DNA of 12,567 bases from Nitrospira sp. UBA5699 (GCA_002420105.1 DIHJ01000074.1:4235-16801), one strand, 5' to 3'; positions 1 to 7,121 are shown, counted from the stretch's first letter. A program made the numbers and translations. The notes: a model not told the origin generated them from the sequence alone.

Positions 1-644
1 ATCTTGACCCCGACGAGGAAACCGAACGACGACGCGTTCCAATCGTTATCGCGGACTCCGTTCACCGTGACATGTCCGTCGTTCCGTTTGTACGCCATTT
101 CGGTGTTCAGCGCCAATTGCTTGGTGATCATGTAGTCCGCGCCCCAGCCGAGACGCCAGGCGAACGTGTTGCTGGGCGAAATCCGATTGCCTCTGATGCT
201 GTCGCTTTCACCGAAGCTGTTCACGTTCACGCCGAAACTCATGTTCACATAGGGAGTCAACGACCCGAATCGTACCGGACGCACTTCCACCGTGGGAAGG
301 ACGGAAACCGTATCCTGGTGACCCAGGTCTACCTCCGGACGGCTCTGGTCCATGGCATGACGCTCCCATTCGAGCATCATCCCGAGCAGCAACCATCGAT
401 TGATGCTGTACATGGCCTGGAAATTGACCAGCGAACCCACGTCCGTCGAACTGTTTGCGGTGACGGATTGCGTCACGGGAGCGAACCCCGCCCGCATGCC
501 GAGCACCAATTTGCCCGGTTCGATCCCTCCGTTCTCCATCTTCAATTCATCAGCCTGTGCCTGGCCGAAGGCCCCTCCAAGCACGATCATGCCGATAAGA
601 ACCAGAACCCGAATGCCTACCGCACGACGCCACGCAGAACGCAT
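1..644 (-). CDS. Outer-membrane beta-barrel protein, paralogue A (3' end cut by window)
   Basis: Read on the minus strand from ATG at 644, with AGGAGG about 7 nt upstream. The frame stays open to the window edge (214 codons). By comparison with the neighbour at 960-1610 only two or three residues are missing, so this is an edge cut and not a broken gene. Residues 1-31 form a signal peptide (hydrophobic stretch about 11-25, likely cleavage after AQA). The mature part has alternating polar/hydrophobic strands with Gly and aromatic residues, for example GIEPGKLVLGMRAGFAP and NTFAWRLGWGADYM. This fits a small outer-membrane beta-barrel of about 215 residues. It is roughly 80% identical to paralogue B over the mature region by hand alignment. 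Its substrate or partner is unknown; a structural or porin-like role is inference. No convincing sigma-70 promoter was found upstream. Confidence 0.88.
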   Translation of the reverse strand, partial: MRSAWRRAVGIRVLVLIGMIVLGGAFGQAQADELKMENGGIEPGKLVLGMRAGFAPVTQSVTANSSTDVGSLVNFQAMYSINRWLLLGMMLEWERHAMDQSRPEVDLGHQDTVSVLPTVEVRPVRFGSLTPYVNMSFGVNVNSFGESDSIRGNRISPSNTFAWRLGWGADYMITKQLALNTEMAYKRNDGHVTVNGVRDNDWNASSFGFLVGVK

Positions 645-959
645 ACGCACCCTCCTCTGATGAAAAAAGTCCACAGAAACGCCTTCAGGGTTTCACATAT
701 GGCAAGAATGATACCGTCTGGAAATGACTGGAAATCCCTACAAGATGCTGAGGGAGGCAATGGATTGGAGGCTATTCAAAGGATTGGTCGGCAAAATTCG
801 CTGAACCCCGTTCAACTTTGACCGGTATGAGGTGACTCGTTGCCAACACGCACCGTAGGCTGCTGCCTACAGCAGAACGCGCACACCGATGGTCGGGATC
901 GTCGAAGAATCGCTTGGAATTTCCCATTTGAGCCGAGAGGAGTCGCACTGTGCCCCGAC
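645..959. other. Intergenic region between the two barrel paralogues
   Basis: No credible gene is present. The stretch must hold the 3' end of paralogue B and the 5' region of paralogue A. It contains two overlapping hairpins at 855-875, a small inverted repeat at 802-814 (TGAAC-CCC-GTTCA), and a direct repeat CTGGAAA-TGA-CTGGAAA near 719-735. I see no clear U-tract terminator and no good -35/-10 pair on the minus strand. Confidence 0.5.
855..875. repeat. Two overlapping mutually exclusive hairpins
   Basis: GTAGGC (855-860) pairs with GCCTAC (865-870) around TGCT. CTGCTG (860-865) pairs with CAGCAG (870-875) around CCTA. Each stem is 6 bp and perfect, and they cannot form together. The element lies about 85 nt downstream of the stop of paralogue B (minus strand). 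No U-run follows on either strand, so it is at best a 3'-end stabiliser or a Rho-type end. Confidence 0.4.
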
Positions 960-1610
960 TCAGAAAAACCTCTTCACTCCGAACAAGAAACCGAAGGACG
1001 ACGCATTCCAATCGCTTCGCGCGGCTCCGTTGATCGTGGCATGACCGTCATTCCGCTTGTAGGCCATTTCCGTATTGAGCGCCAATTGCTGAGAGAGCAT
1101 GTAATCGGCGCCCCAGCCGAGACGCCAGGCGAACGTGTTGCTGGGCGAAATCCGATTGCCTCTGATGCTGTCGCTTTCTCCGAAGCTATTGACGTTCACC
1201 CCGAATCCCATATTCACGTACGGCACGATCGGCCCGTATTTGACCGGCCTGAGTTCAATGGTCGGCAGAACCGAAACCGTGTCCTGATGACCCAGGTCGA
1301 GATCCGGGCGGACCTGGTCGATCGCATGCCGTTCCCACTCCAGCATCAGACCGACCAAGAACCATTTATTGAGGCTATACATGGCCTGAAAATTGACGAG
1401 AGAACCGACGTCCGTCGAACTGTGCCCCGTCAGCGATTGCGTCAACGGAGCAAATCCCGCCCGCATGCCAAGCACAAACTTCCCCGGCTCGATGCCCCCC
1501 TGCTCGGTTTTCCATGGTTCGGCATGAGCAGCAGGAACGAAGTGGAAGCCATAGCCGACAACGAAGCACAGGAGGCCGGCCGCCATGCCACGCCGGATCA
1601 ACGTGTCCAT
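960..1610 (-). CDS. Outer-membrane beta-barrel protein, paralogue B
   Basis: 216 residues. I chose the ATG at 1610 because GGAAGGAG sits 7 nt upstream and a signal peptide starts directly there; the longer frame from 1676 adds 22 polar residues without a good site. Residues 1-30 are a signal peptide ending AHA. The mature protein has beta-barrel strand patterns and ends in GVKRFF, the C-terminal Phe being typical of outer-membrane barrels recognised by BAM. It is a tandem paralogue of the gene at 1-644 on the same strand; 71 bp (139-209 and 1108-1178) are identical between them. It lies 185 nt downstream of the znuB-like gene, so read-through from the metal transporter is possible but unproven. 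I cannot name the family beyond small outer-membrane beta-barrel. Confidence 0.9.
   Translation of the reverse strand: MDTLIRRGMAAGLLCFVVGYGFHFVPAAHAEPWKTEQGGIEPGKFVLGMRAGFAPLTQSLTGHSSTDVGSLVNFQAMYSLNKWFLVGLMLEWERHAIDQVRPDLDLGHQDTVSVLPTIELRPVKYGPIVPYVNMGFGVNVNSFGESDSIRGNRISPSNTFAWRLGWGADYMLSQQLALNTEMAYKRNDGHATINGAARSDWNASSFGFLFGVKRFF
1108..1178. repeat. 71-bp identical segment shared with 139-209
   Basis: The stretch 1108-1178 is base-for-base identical to 139-209 (offset 969). It encodes the conserved part containing GESDSIRGNRISPSNTFAWR in both barrel genes. Flanking parts of the genes differ at many synonymous and some non-synonymous sites, so the perfect patch stands out. Confidence 0.85.
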
Positions 1611-1795
1611 TTGGTATCTCCTTCCATTTAACCCGCGGTTCGTCCGGGGGTCCCGACGTCCCGGTGAAGGCCACATGTACCACGAGTGCGCGCGAAAGTC
1701 ATGCGAATCACCGTCGGGCGGGACGAATCAGCTTTCCCGCAGGGTGATCCCGGAGCAAAGCCGGAACCGCAAACCTGCGAGTCCGGACAAACCGG

Positions 1796-2635
1796 TCAAT
1801 TTGCGGGAAGAGCCTGACGTAGTCGCTTTGGAGACAGGAGAACCGACAGGAAGAATATCAGGGTCGACAGAAGAACGATGGCGGGACCGGATGGAATATC
1901 CCAGACAGCGGAGAGAAGCACGCCGCCGGAAGAACAGATGACACCGATGATGATCGAGTACCAAGTCAGCGTCGACAGACTGTGGGTCAGCTGGTAGGCG
2001 GTCGATGCCGGGATCAATACCATGGCAAACACCAGAATCGCACCGACGGTCTTCAGCGAGACGACGACGGTCAGGGCGACAAGGGTCAGCAGGAGGAAAA
2101 AGATGCGCCTGGCCGGCACCCCGGAAGCCTCGGCCATCTCTTGATCGAAGGCGATGAAATACAGTTCCTTGGAAAAGAGCATGATCGTTCCGAGCACCAG
2201 GATGCTGAGCCCGCCGATCATACGCAGTTCTTCGGTCGTGACCGACAGGACGTTTCCGAACAGATACCCGTAGACTTCGGCATTGTAAGTTTTCATCAGT
2301 CCGATAAACAGAATGGCGAGGGCCATGGTGGTGGTGTAGAGGATACCGATCGAGACGTCGAGCTTCATATTGCCTCGCTCTTCGACCCAGCCCGTGATCC
2401 AGACCGTGGCGAGCCCGAAGAGAATGGCGAGGAGCAGAGGCGGCCACCCCATCAAATAGCCCAACGTCACTCCCGCAAAGGCCGCGTGCGCGGTGCCGGC
2501 CCCCACAAACGCTAGGCCCCGCAACACGACAAACACGCCGATGACGGAGCAGAGCCCTCCCACCAGGGCTGCCGCGAGCAGGGAGCGTTGCATGAAGTCA
2601 TACGAGAAGAGTTCGATCAATTCCATGTTGGTCAA
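1796..2635 (-). CDS. znuB: Zinc/manganese-type ABC transporter permease (ZnuB/TroC family)
   Basis: 279 residues, the usual length for the ABC-3 permease family. About eight hydrophobic segments span the protein. Family landmarks are the HAAFAG motif (50-55), the cytoplasmic coupling loop with DQEMAEASGVPARR (164-177), VGAILVFAMVLIPA (197-210) and DIPSGPAIVL (246-255). The ATG at 2635 overlaps the stop of the ATPase gene as ATGA, which suggests translational coupling. A second ATG (2626) is possible, and neither has a strong separate SD site. The permease forms the membrane channel that receives metal from the substrate-binding protein and is driven by the ATPase next door. Order on the transcript is binding protein, ATPase, permease. 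Zinc rather than manganese is inference; the symbol is by family and position. Confidence 0.92.
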   Translation of the reverse strand: MTNMELIELFSYDFMQRSLLAAALVGGLCSVIGVFVVLRGLAFVGAGTAHAAFAGVTLGYLMGWPPLLLAILFGLATVWITGWVEERGNMKLDVSIGILYTTTMALAILFIGLMKTYNAEVYGYLFGNVLSVTTEELRMIGGLSILVLGTIMLFSKELYFIAFDQEMAEASGVPARRIFFLLLTLVALTVVVSLKTVGAILVFAMVLIPASTAYQLTHSLSTLTWYSIIIGVICSSGGVLLSAVWDIPSGPAIVLLSTLIFFLSVLLSPKRLRQALPAN

Positions 2636-3423
2636 TGATGGTGGTGGTAATCCTCGACGATGACGAGATCCTTCTCCGTAATGACGAGATCCTTTCCGTA
2701 CACCTCACGGAGAATCTCCGGCTTCAGAACATCTTCGGGCGGTCCGGCGGCAAAGAGACGGGTCTTGAGCAGAACCAGGCGATCGACGCGCGACCGGATC
2801 ATGTTGATGTCGTGCGTAATCAGCAGCACGGTCAGACCGAGTTCCTCGTGCAGATGCTCGACTAATTCGATGACATTGTGCTGGGTCGTGATGTCGAGCC
2901 CGGTGGTCGGTTCGTCGAGGAGCAGCACTTTCGGCTGCTGGGCCAGGGCCCGGGCAATGAATACCCGCTGTTGCTGACCGCCCGACAGGTGACCCAGCGC
3001 GGTGCTTCGGTGGGCCTCCATCCCGACGTGAGCCAGCGCTTCCCGTGCGATTTCCCGGTCCCGACCGCTCGCCCGCTTGAAGAGACCCAGGGCCCCGTAA
3101 CGGCCCATCATGACCGTTTCCAGTACCGTCACGGGAAAGTTCCGATCGACCACTCCTTTTTGCGGCAGATAGCCGATCTTGGCGCGATGATGACAGCGGA
3201 GTTCATCGCAGGCGCAATCAAAGATATGGAGATGCCCTTGCACCGGGGCCATGAGGCCCAAGACGGCTTTGCACAGGGTCGTCTTGCCCGACCCATTGGG
3301 CCCGATCACCCCCACGAATTCGCCGGCATTGATCGAAAGGGAAATGTCCTGGAGCGCCAGGACGCCTGGAAAGCCGAAGGACGCGTGATCGAAACGAATG
3401 ATCGGTTCGTGGGGTTCTGACAC
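2632..3423 (-). CDS. znuC: Zinc/manganese-type ABC transporter ATP-binding protein (ZnuC family)
   Basis: 263 residues. Walker A is GPNGSGKT (41-48), the Q-loop Gln is in LPQ (86-88), the signature is LSGGQQQR (146-153), Walker B is VLLLDE (166-171) and the H-loop is THD (203-205), so all ATPase motifs are intact. The start is GTG at 3423, with GGAAGGAG about 10 nt upstream. It powers the permease encoded immediately downstream, with which it overlaps by 4 nt, and lies 48 nt after the binding-protein gene. The C-terminus is odd: a 7-residue tandem repeat (KDLVITE/KDLVIVE) followed by EDY and four His. Histidine tails on zinc-transport components are plausible metal sensors or chaperone sites, but that is inference here. 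Confidence 0.95.
   Translation of the reverse strand: MSEPHEPIIRFDHASFGFPGVLALQDISLSINAGEFVGVIGPNGSGKTTLCKAVLGLMAPVQGHLHIFDCACDELRCHHRAKIGYLPQKGVVDRNFPVTVLETVMMGRYGALGLFKRASGRDREIAREALAHVGMEAHRSTALGHLSGGQQQRVFIARALAQQPKVLLLDEPTTGLDITTQHNVIELVEHLHEELGLTVLLITHDINMIRSRVDRLVLLKTRLFAAGPPEDVLKPEILREVYGKDLVITEKDLVIVEDYHHHH
2653..2694. repeat. Two-copy 21-bp in-frame tandem repeat in the znuC-like gene
   Basis: Units 2653-2673 and 2674-2694 share an identical 14-bp core (ATGACGAGATCCTT on the plus strand). They encode KDLVIVE and KDLVITE near the ATPase C-terminus. The in-frame 21-bp period means the duplication adds exactly seven residues without breaking the reading frame. Confidence 0.8.
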
Positions 3424-3471
3424 GGGAACGTCGCTCCTTCCGGCCTTCCGGGGATTCCTTGAGCGCAGGCG

Positions 3472-4425
3472 CTATGCCGGCTCAAGAGCGTTGGCCAATT
3501 GGAGCACATTATAGCGAAGCATGTCGAGGTAGGTCTCGGTCCGGGGGAGCCCGCCCGGGAGGGTGGTGAGGACGACGACCCGGGTCCCCGTTTCCTTCGC
3601 CAAGAGGTCCGGCAGCTTCTGACTCAGTTGGATCTCGGACACCACCACTTTGATCTTTTGTTTCTTGATCGTGGCGATCAGGTTCTGGATCTGAAGCGCC
3701 GACGGCTCGCTTCCGGACTGGGACTGGATGGTGCCGGCAATCTGAAACCCGAATCTCCTGGCAAAGTAGGGCCAGGCGGGATGGTGAGCGATAAAGCGTC
3801 GGTCGGATAAGCCGCGCACTCGCCCGACCAACTCGGTCCGCAATTGATCCAGGCGTTTCAGGTAGGCAGCCTGATTCTGACGGTAGACCTGGGCGTGATC
3901 GGGGTCGGCCTGGGTGAGCGCTTCGGTGATGTGGCGCATCATGGTGACGGCGTTTTCGGGATCCAGCCAGACATGCGGGTTCCCCTGTTCGTTGTCTTCT
4001 CCCTCCGGATGATCGCCGTTATGCGCGTGGCCGTCGCGGACGAGGCCGATTCCCTTGGAGGTCGTGATCACGCTCAGGGAAGGGCTGCCGGCGTTCTTCA
4101 CCAGGTTGGACACCCACACTTCCAACCCGATGCCGACTTCGAACAGCAATCTGGCCCTCCTGACCGCGATCAAGTCGCTGGGTTTCGGCGAATAGGTGTG
4201 CTCGTTCTCGTATCCGCTCAGAAGCGAGGTCACGCGGACATGATCCCCGCCGACTTGCTCGGCGAGATCCTTCAGGACGGGGATCGTCACGACGATGTTC
4301 AGCGGTTCCCGGGCCGAGGCCGCCCAGCTAAGGCCGGAAGGGACCATGAGGCACAGACTCATCACGAGGAACGCATGGCGCAGAGACGGGAACAGGCCGA
4401 AACACATGGCCCAGGACCGTAGCAT
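3472..4425 (-). CDS. znuA: Metal ABC transporter substrate-binding protein (ZnuA/TroA family)
   Basis: 317 residues, cluster A-I periplasmic metal-binding protein. A signal peptide covers about 1-38, with an n-region extended by around 16 residues before the hydrophobic core (18-33). Likely metal ligands are H76 in ENEHTYSPKPSD, H151 in NPHVWLDP and H215 in HHPAWPYF. A short His/acid-rich loop (H133, H135, H139 and several Asp/Glu) precedes NPH, as in zinc-binding members. The usual fourth-ligand region (LDPLGG in many relatives) reads LTTLPGG at 286-292, so the Asp is absent; E75 may substitute. The start at 4425 lacks a clear SD site, and M7 or M22 are alternatives. The gene leads the znuA-znuC-znuB unit. 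No obvious Zur-type palindrome was seen upstream. Confidence 0.92.
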   Translation of the reverse strand: MLRSWAMCFGLFPSLRHAFLVMSLCLMVPSGLSWAASAREPLNIVVTIPVLKDLAEQVGGDHVRVTSLLSGYENEHTYSPKPSDLIAVRRARLLFEVGIGLEVWVSNLVKNAGSPSLSVITTSKGIGLVRDGHAHNGDHPEGEDNEQGNPHVWLDPENAVTMMRHITEALTQADPDHAQVYRQNQAAYLKRLDQLRTELVGRVRGLSDRRFIAHHPAWPYFARRFGFQIAGTIQSQSGSEPSALQIQNLIATIKKQKIKVVVSEIQLSQKLPDLLAKETGTRVVVLTTLPGGLPRTETYLDMLRYNVLQLANALEPA

Positions 4426-4567
4426 CGGGTGGTCGTGATGTCAACGCGCGGGGCCTCACCCTGTTCGCCGTTCTGTTGACGACTGCTCCGCCGCTTGACC
4501 GATCGACGGAGTTGCATTAGCGTAGCGATCGCACGGGCCGTTGCAGACCATCACAGGAGGGGGCAGC

Positions 4568-5743
4568 ATGAAAGTCGTGGGGCTGATGTCCGGAACGTCC
4601 GGTGATGGCGTCGATGCCGCACTTGTGGAGATCTCCGGTCGCAAGCAGTCGCTCACGGCTCGTGCGCTCGCGGCCCAGACTCTTGCGTATCCCCGCTCGC
4701 TGCAACAGCGCATTCTGACCGCGTCGGTCTCCGGTACGGTGGCGGACATCTGCCATCTGAACGCCTTGCTGGGCGAATGGTTTGCCAATGCGGCGATGCA
4801 GGTCATCCGTCTGGCAAAACTTCGGCCGGCCGATGTCGCGCTGATCGGCTCGCATGGGCAAACCGTTCATCATCTTCCCCATGGGGTTCAGGCGGCCGGA
4901 GTCGGAGCCATCCGCTCCACGCTTCAGATTGCCGAGCCGGCCGTCATCGCCGAGAGGACCGGGATTACGACCATTGCGAACTTTCGTCCGCGCGATATCG
5001 CGGCAGGCGGGCAAGGGGCGCCGCTCACGCCGGCTGCTCATGTCTTGCTGCTTAAACATCCGCGACGGGCCAGATTGATCGTGAACCTCGGAGGGATCAG
5101 CAACATCACCTATGTCCCTCGAGGCGGCAATCCCGATTCGGTTGTCGCGTTCGATACCGGGCCGGCCAACATGGTGCTCGATGCGCTCATCAGCCGCTTG
5201 ACTCATGGTCGTCTCTTGATGGATCGAGACGGCAAGCTTGCCGGCAAGGGAGAGGTCGATGCACGATTGCTGGCGAAGCTTCTGGCGCACCCTTTTCTTT
5301 CGCGGCGACCGCCGAAGTCGACCGGGCGGGAGGAGTTCGGCCCTTCCGTCGTCGACGAACTGCTCACGATTCAGCAACAGCAGGGACTCTCGACGGAGGA
5401 TCTCCTGGCCACCTGCAGCATGTGGACGGCAAAAGCGGTCGGCACCGCACGTCGCTGGATCAAAGGGGAGGTGGACGAAGTCGTCGTCGGCGGAGGGGGT
5501 GTCCGCAATCGGGCTATTATGGCGCACTTAGCCGCGGTGTTTTCGCCTGTTCCCGTCACGACCTTCGAGGCCTTGGGCTGGGATAGCAAAGCCTTTGAAG
5601 CCGTGGCCTTTGCGGTGCTGGCCTACCAGACCGCCACGGGACAAGGGGGGAATATTCCGGCGGTCACCGGGGCGAAGCATCCCGTCCTGTTGGGCACGAT
5701 AGTCCCCGGGGGGCGTCGTTGGCTGGAGCATTTCCGGTCATGA
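4568..5743 (+). CDS. anmK: Anhydro-N-acetylmuramic acid kinase
   Basis: 391 residues (E. coli AnmK is about 369). The enzyme opens the 1,6-anhydro ring of anhMurNAc and phosphorylates it to MurNAc-6-phosphate in cytoplasmic cell-wall recycling. Visible motifs: GLMSGTSGDGVDAAL (5-19, phosphate loop), IGSHGQTVHHLP (93-104), NFRPRDIAAGGQGAPLTP (138-155), IVNLGGISNI (171-180), AFDTGPANMVLD (194-205, with D196 the probable general base), PKSTGREEFG (249-258), VVGGGGVRN (306-314) and FEAVAFAVLAY (343-353). I chose ATG 4568 over TTG 4541 because CAGGAGGGGG sits just upstream. It is divergent from znuA; a weak promoter-like pair (TTGACC 4495-4500, TAGCGT 4518-4523) lies between them. The stop overlaps the next start. 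The partner etherase MurQ is not in the window. Confidence 0.96.
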   Translation: MKVVGLMSGTSGDGVDAALVEISGRKQSLTARALAAQTLAYPRSLQQRILTASVSGTVADICHLNALLGEWFANAAMQVIRLAKLRPADVALIGSHGQTVHHLPHGVQAAGVGAIRSTLQIAEPAVIAERTGITTIANFRPRDIAAGGQGAPLTPAAHVLLLKHPRRARLIVNLGGISNITYVPRGGNPDSVVAFDTGPANMVLDALISRLTHGRLLMDRDGKLAGKGEVDARLLAKLLAHPFLSRRPPKSTGREEFGPSVVDELLTIQQQQGLSTEDLLATCSMWTAKAVGTARRWIKGEVDEVVVGGGGVRNRAIMAHLAAVFSPVPVTTFEALGWDSKAFEAVAFAVLAYQTATGQGGNIPAVTGAKHPVLLGTIVPGGRRWLEHFRS

Positions 5744-6270
5744 CGGAAGGCTCGATTGATTCATGGTTCATCGGGCTGGTGGGCGTGCTGCTCGCGTTGC
5801 TGCTCTGGCGAATCGTGTTCGCCGGCACCGGTAAAGGGGGCCAGGCCGGACCATTCAGTCTTCCGTCGGGGGTTACCCTCACGCCAAAGGCCTTTCTGTC
5901 GGATACGGAACTGCTGCTCTACAACCTGATTCGCATGGCGGTGCAGGACCGGTATCTTGTGTTTGCGAAGGTCCCCTTGTTGAGCATCCTCGCCGTGGAG
6001 CCGGAAGGTGAATCCCGGAAGCAGGTGCTACGGCACTTGGCGCTCAAACGGGCGGATATTGTCCTGGTGCATCCGGGGACTCGAATGATCGAGCAGGTTG
6101 TACAGATCGAGGACGAACAAGCGCCGAATCCGGAGGAGAAAGCGAAGCGACGTGAGATTCAGCGGGCGGTGCAGGCTGCCGGTATCAAAACCACAACGCT
6201 GCACGCGCAATCACGTTACACGGTCGGGCAGCTTGAGGAACTATTCGGGGTGAGCGAACCCGAGTCGTGA
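5740..6270 (+). CDS. Membrane-anchored DUF2726-type protein
   Basis: 176 residues from ATG 5740, which overlaps the anmK stop as ATGA; GGAG lies 11 nt upstream. One transmembrane helix covers about 9-28 (WFIGLVGVLLALLLWRIVFA), followed by a flexible Gly/Pro linker (29-45) and a cytoplasmic or periplasmic domain (about 46-172). The domain pattern LTPKAFLSDTELLLYNLI, YLVFAKVPLLSIL, RADIVLVHPGTRMIEQVVQIED and AAGIKTTTL matches what I know of DUF2726 (PF10881), thought to be related to restriction-endonuclease-like folds. D106 and E124/D125 correspond to conserved acidic positions, but the His after the IELD-type motif of many relatives is not seen, so nuclease activity is doubtful. Translational coupling to anmK suggests co-expression; the function is unknown. 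It converges on the TPR gene with only 7 nt between the stops. Confidence 0.8.
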   Translation: MTEGSIDSWFIGLVGVLLALLLWRIVFAGTGKGGQAGPFSLPSGVTLTPKAFLSDTELLLYNLIRMAVQDRYLVFAKVPLLSILAVEPEGESRKQVLRHLALKRADIVLVHPGTRMIEQVVQIEDEQAPNPEEKAKRREIQRAVQAAGIKTTTLHAQSRYTVGQLEELFGVSEPES

Positions 6271-6277
6271 TCGGAGC

Positions 6278-6838
6278 TCATTCCATCCTGAAAGAACCGG
6301 TACCAGGTGATTCGGTGCGGCTGACCGGTTCAACCTCGGTACTTTGAGGTGAGGGATCGGCTCTCGTCGCGTCGGCCTCGATGGCTTTTCTCGCCAGCTC
6401 GGCCTCCGGGCTCTCGGGATATTCATCGACCACACGTTCGTACATCATCCGAGCCTTCTCATAATCCTTCAGCTTCGTGTGAGTCTGTCCGATCTTGAGC
6501 GTCGCCGCGGCGAGTTTGGGACTGAGCGGGTAATACGACAGGACGTTGTAGAAAGACTTCAAGGCGTCCCTGTAGCGGCCCATACGGTACTGGCATTCGC
6601 CGACCCAGTACTGCGCGTTCGCGGCCAATGATGTTTGACCGTGAAGCTCGAGAAAGAATCGAAATCCCGCCAGGGCTGCCTCGTAGTCCCGATGTTTGAA
6701 TTCCTCCATGACACGGTCGTACAAATGGCGAGCGGTATCCTGCATGTTCGCCGGTGCCGCCTCCGAGATCGCGGGAGCGGCGCTCAAAAAGCACGGGAAC
6801 GCCACGGTTGCCAGTAGGACTCGGAAGGATCTCGTCAT
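6278..6838 (-). CDS. Periplasmic tetratricopeptide protein, CpoB/YbgF-like
   Basis: 186 residues from ATG 6838, chosen because GGAGG lies 7 nt upstream; the ATG at 6844 is too close to that site and TTG 6862 is less likely. Signal peptide about 1-27 (hydrophobic 7-24, likely cleavage at SEA or shortly after). Three TPR units follow at about 35-67, 74-104 and 111-143, with typical spacing of Ala, Gly and Tyr (YEAALAGFR, YRMGRYRDALKSF, LKDYEKARMMYE). The tail (about 150-186) is polar, Pro/Ser/Thr-rich and probably disordered. The organisation resembles the TPR part of CpoB/YbgF, which links Tol-Pal constriction with peptidoglycan synthesis, but no coiled-coil trimer domain and no tol or pal gene are present here. 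A more general outer-membrane assembly TPR protein is an equal possibility. Confidence 0.85.
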   Translation of the reverse strand: MTRSFRVLLATVAFPCFLSAAPAISEAAPANMQDTARHLYDRVMEEFKHRDYEAALAGFRFFLELHGQTSLAANAQYWVGECQYRMGRYRDALKSFYNVLSYYPLSPKLAAATLKIGQTHTKLKDYEKARMMYERVVDEYPESPEAELARKAIEADATRADPSPQSTEVEPVSRTESPGTGSFRME

Positions 6839-7036
6839 GGGCATGCCTCCGTCATCGGCCAAGAATCAAGCGAACGGGATTTCAAATATCGCAATCGGCA
6901 TGCCACTGACGAATCGGGAAGAATGGGCATAATCGGAGTAAAATCGCGCGCTTGGGACGAGACCGCCCCGGGCCCTCTGCGGGACGGTGCTCCTCTGTGA
7001 GAGCAGTTTTGTACGATGCGATGGTCCGACCGTCGC

Positions 7037-7067
7037 TTGACAAAAGTCCGAAAGCCGTTCCTATAAG
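7037..7067 (+). promoter_or_regulatory. Sigma-70-like promoter for the beta-helix gene
   Basis: TTGACA (7037-7042, perfect -35) and TATAAG (7062-7067, five of six -10 bases) are separated by 19 bp, slightly longer than ideal. Predicted transcription starts near 7074 and would give a leader of about 48 nt before the ATG at 7122. The surrounding 6863-7121 stretch has no gene I can support. Confidence 0.6.
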
Positions 7068-7121
7068 CTGTTTCCAGTCAACGGTTCCCGGGAATCGCAA
7101 GCAGCGTGCGATGAGTACAGC

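Noticed and set aside
72..821. 249-codon open frame on the plus strand
   Set aside because: It is antisense to barrel paralogue A. Its similarity to the frame at 840-1631 follows from DNA similarity of the two real genes; the protein is His/Arg-rich without fold features.
840..1631. 263-codon open frame on the plus strand
   Set aside because: Antisense shadow of paralogue B, with no SD site and an unlikely composition.
1728..2447. 239-codon minus-strand frame
   Set aside because: A different frame of the znuB-like gene; Arg/His-rich and without hydrophobic segments or domain signals.
4416..4444. TTGACA at 4439-4444 (minus strand) as a promoter for znuA
   Set aside because: The matching -10 (TACGGT) would be weak and would place the transcript start inside the chosen reading frame. 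It would be worth revisiting only if translation starts at M22.
4517..5527. 336-codon minus-strand frame
   Set aside because: Antisense to anmK, whose motifs are complete; the composition is typical of a high-GC shadow frame.
6882..7100. 72-codon minus-strand frame in the gap before the beta-helix gene
   Set aside because: No convincing SD site, no domain, and it covers the plus-strand promoter at 7037-7067.
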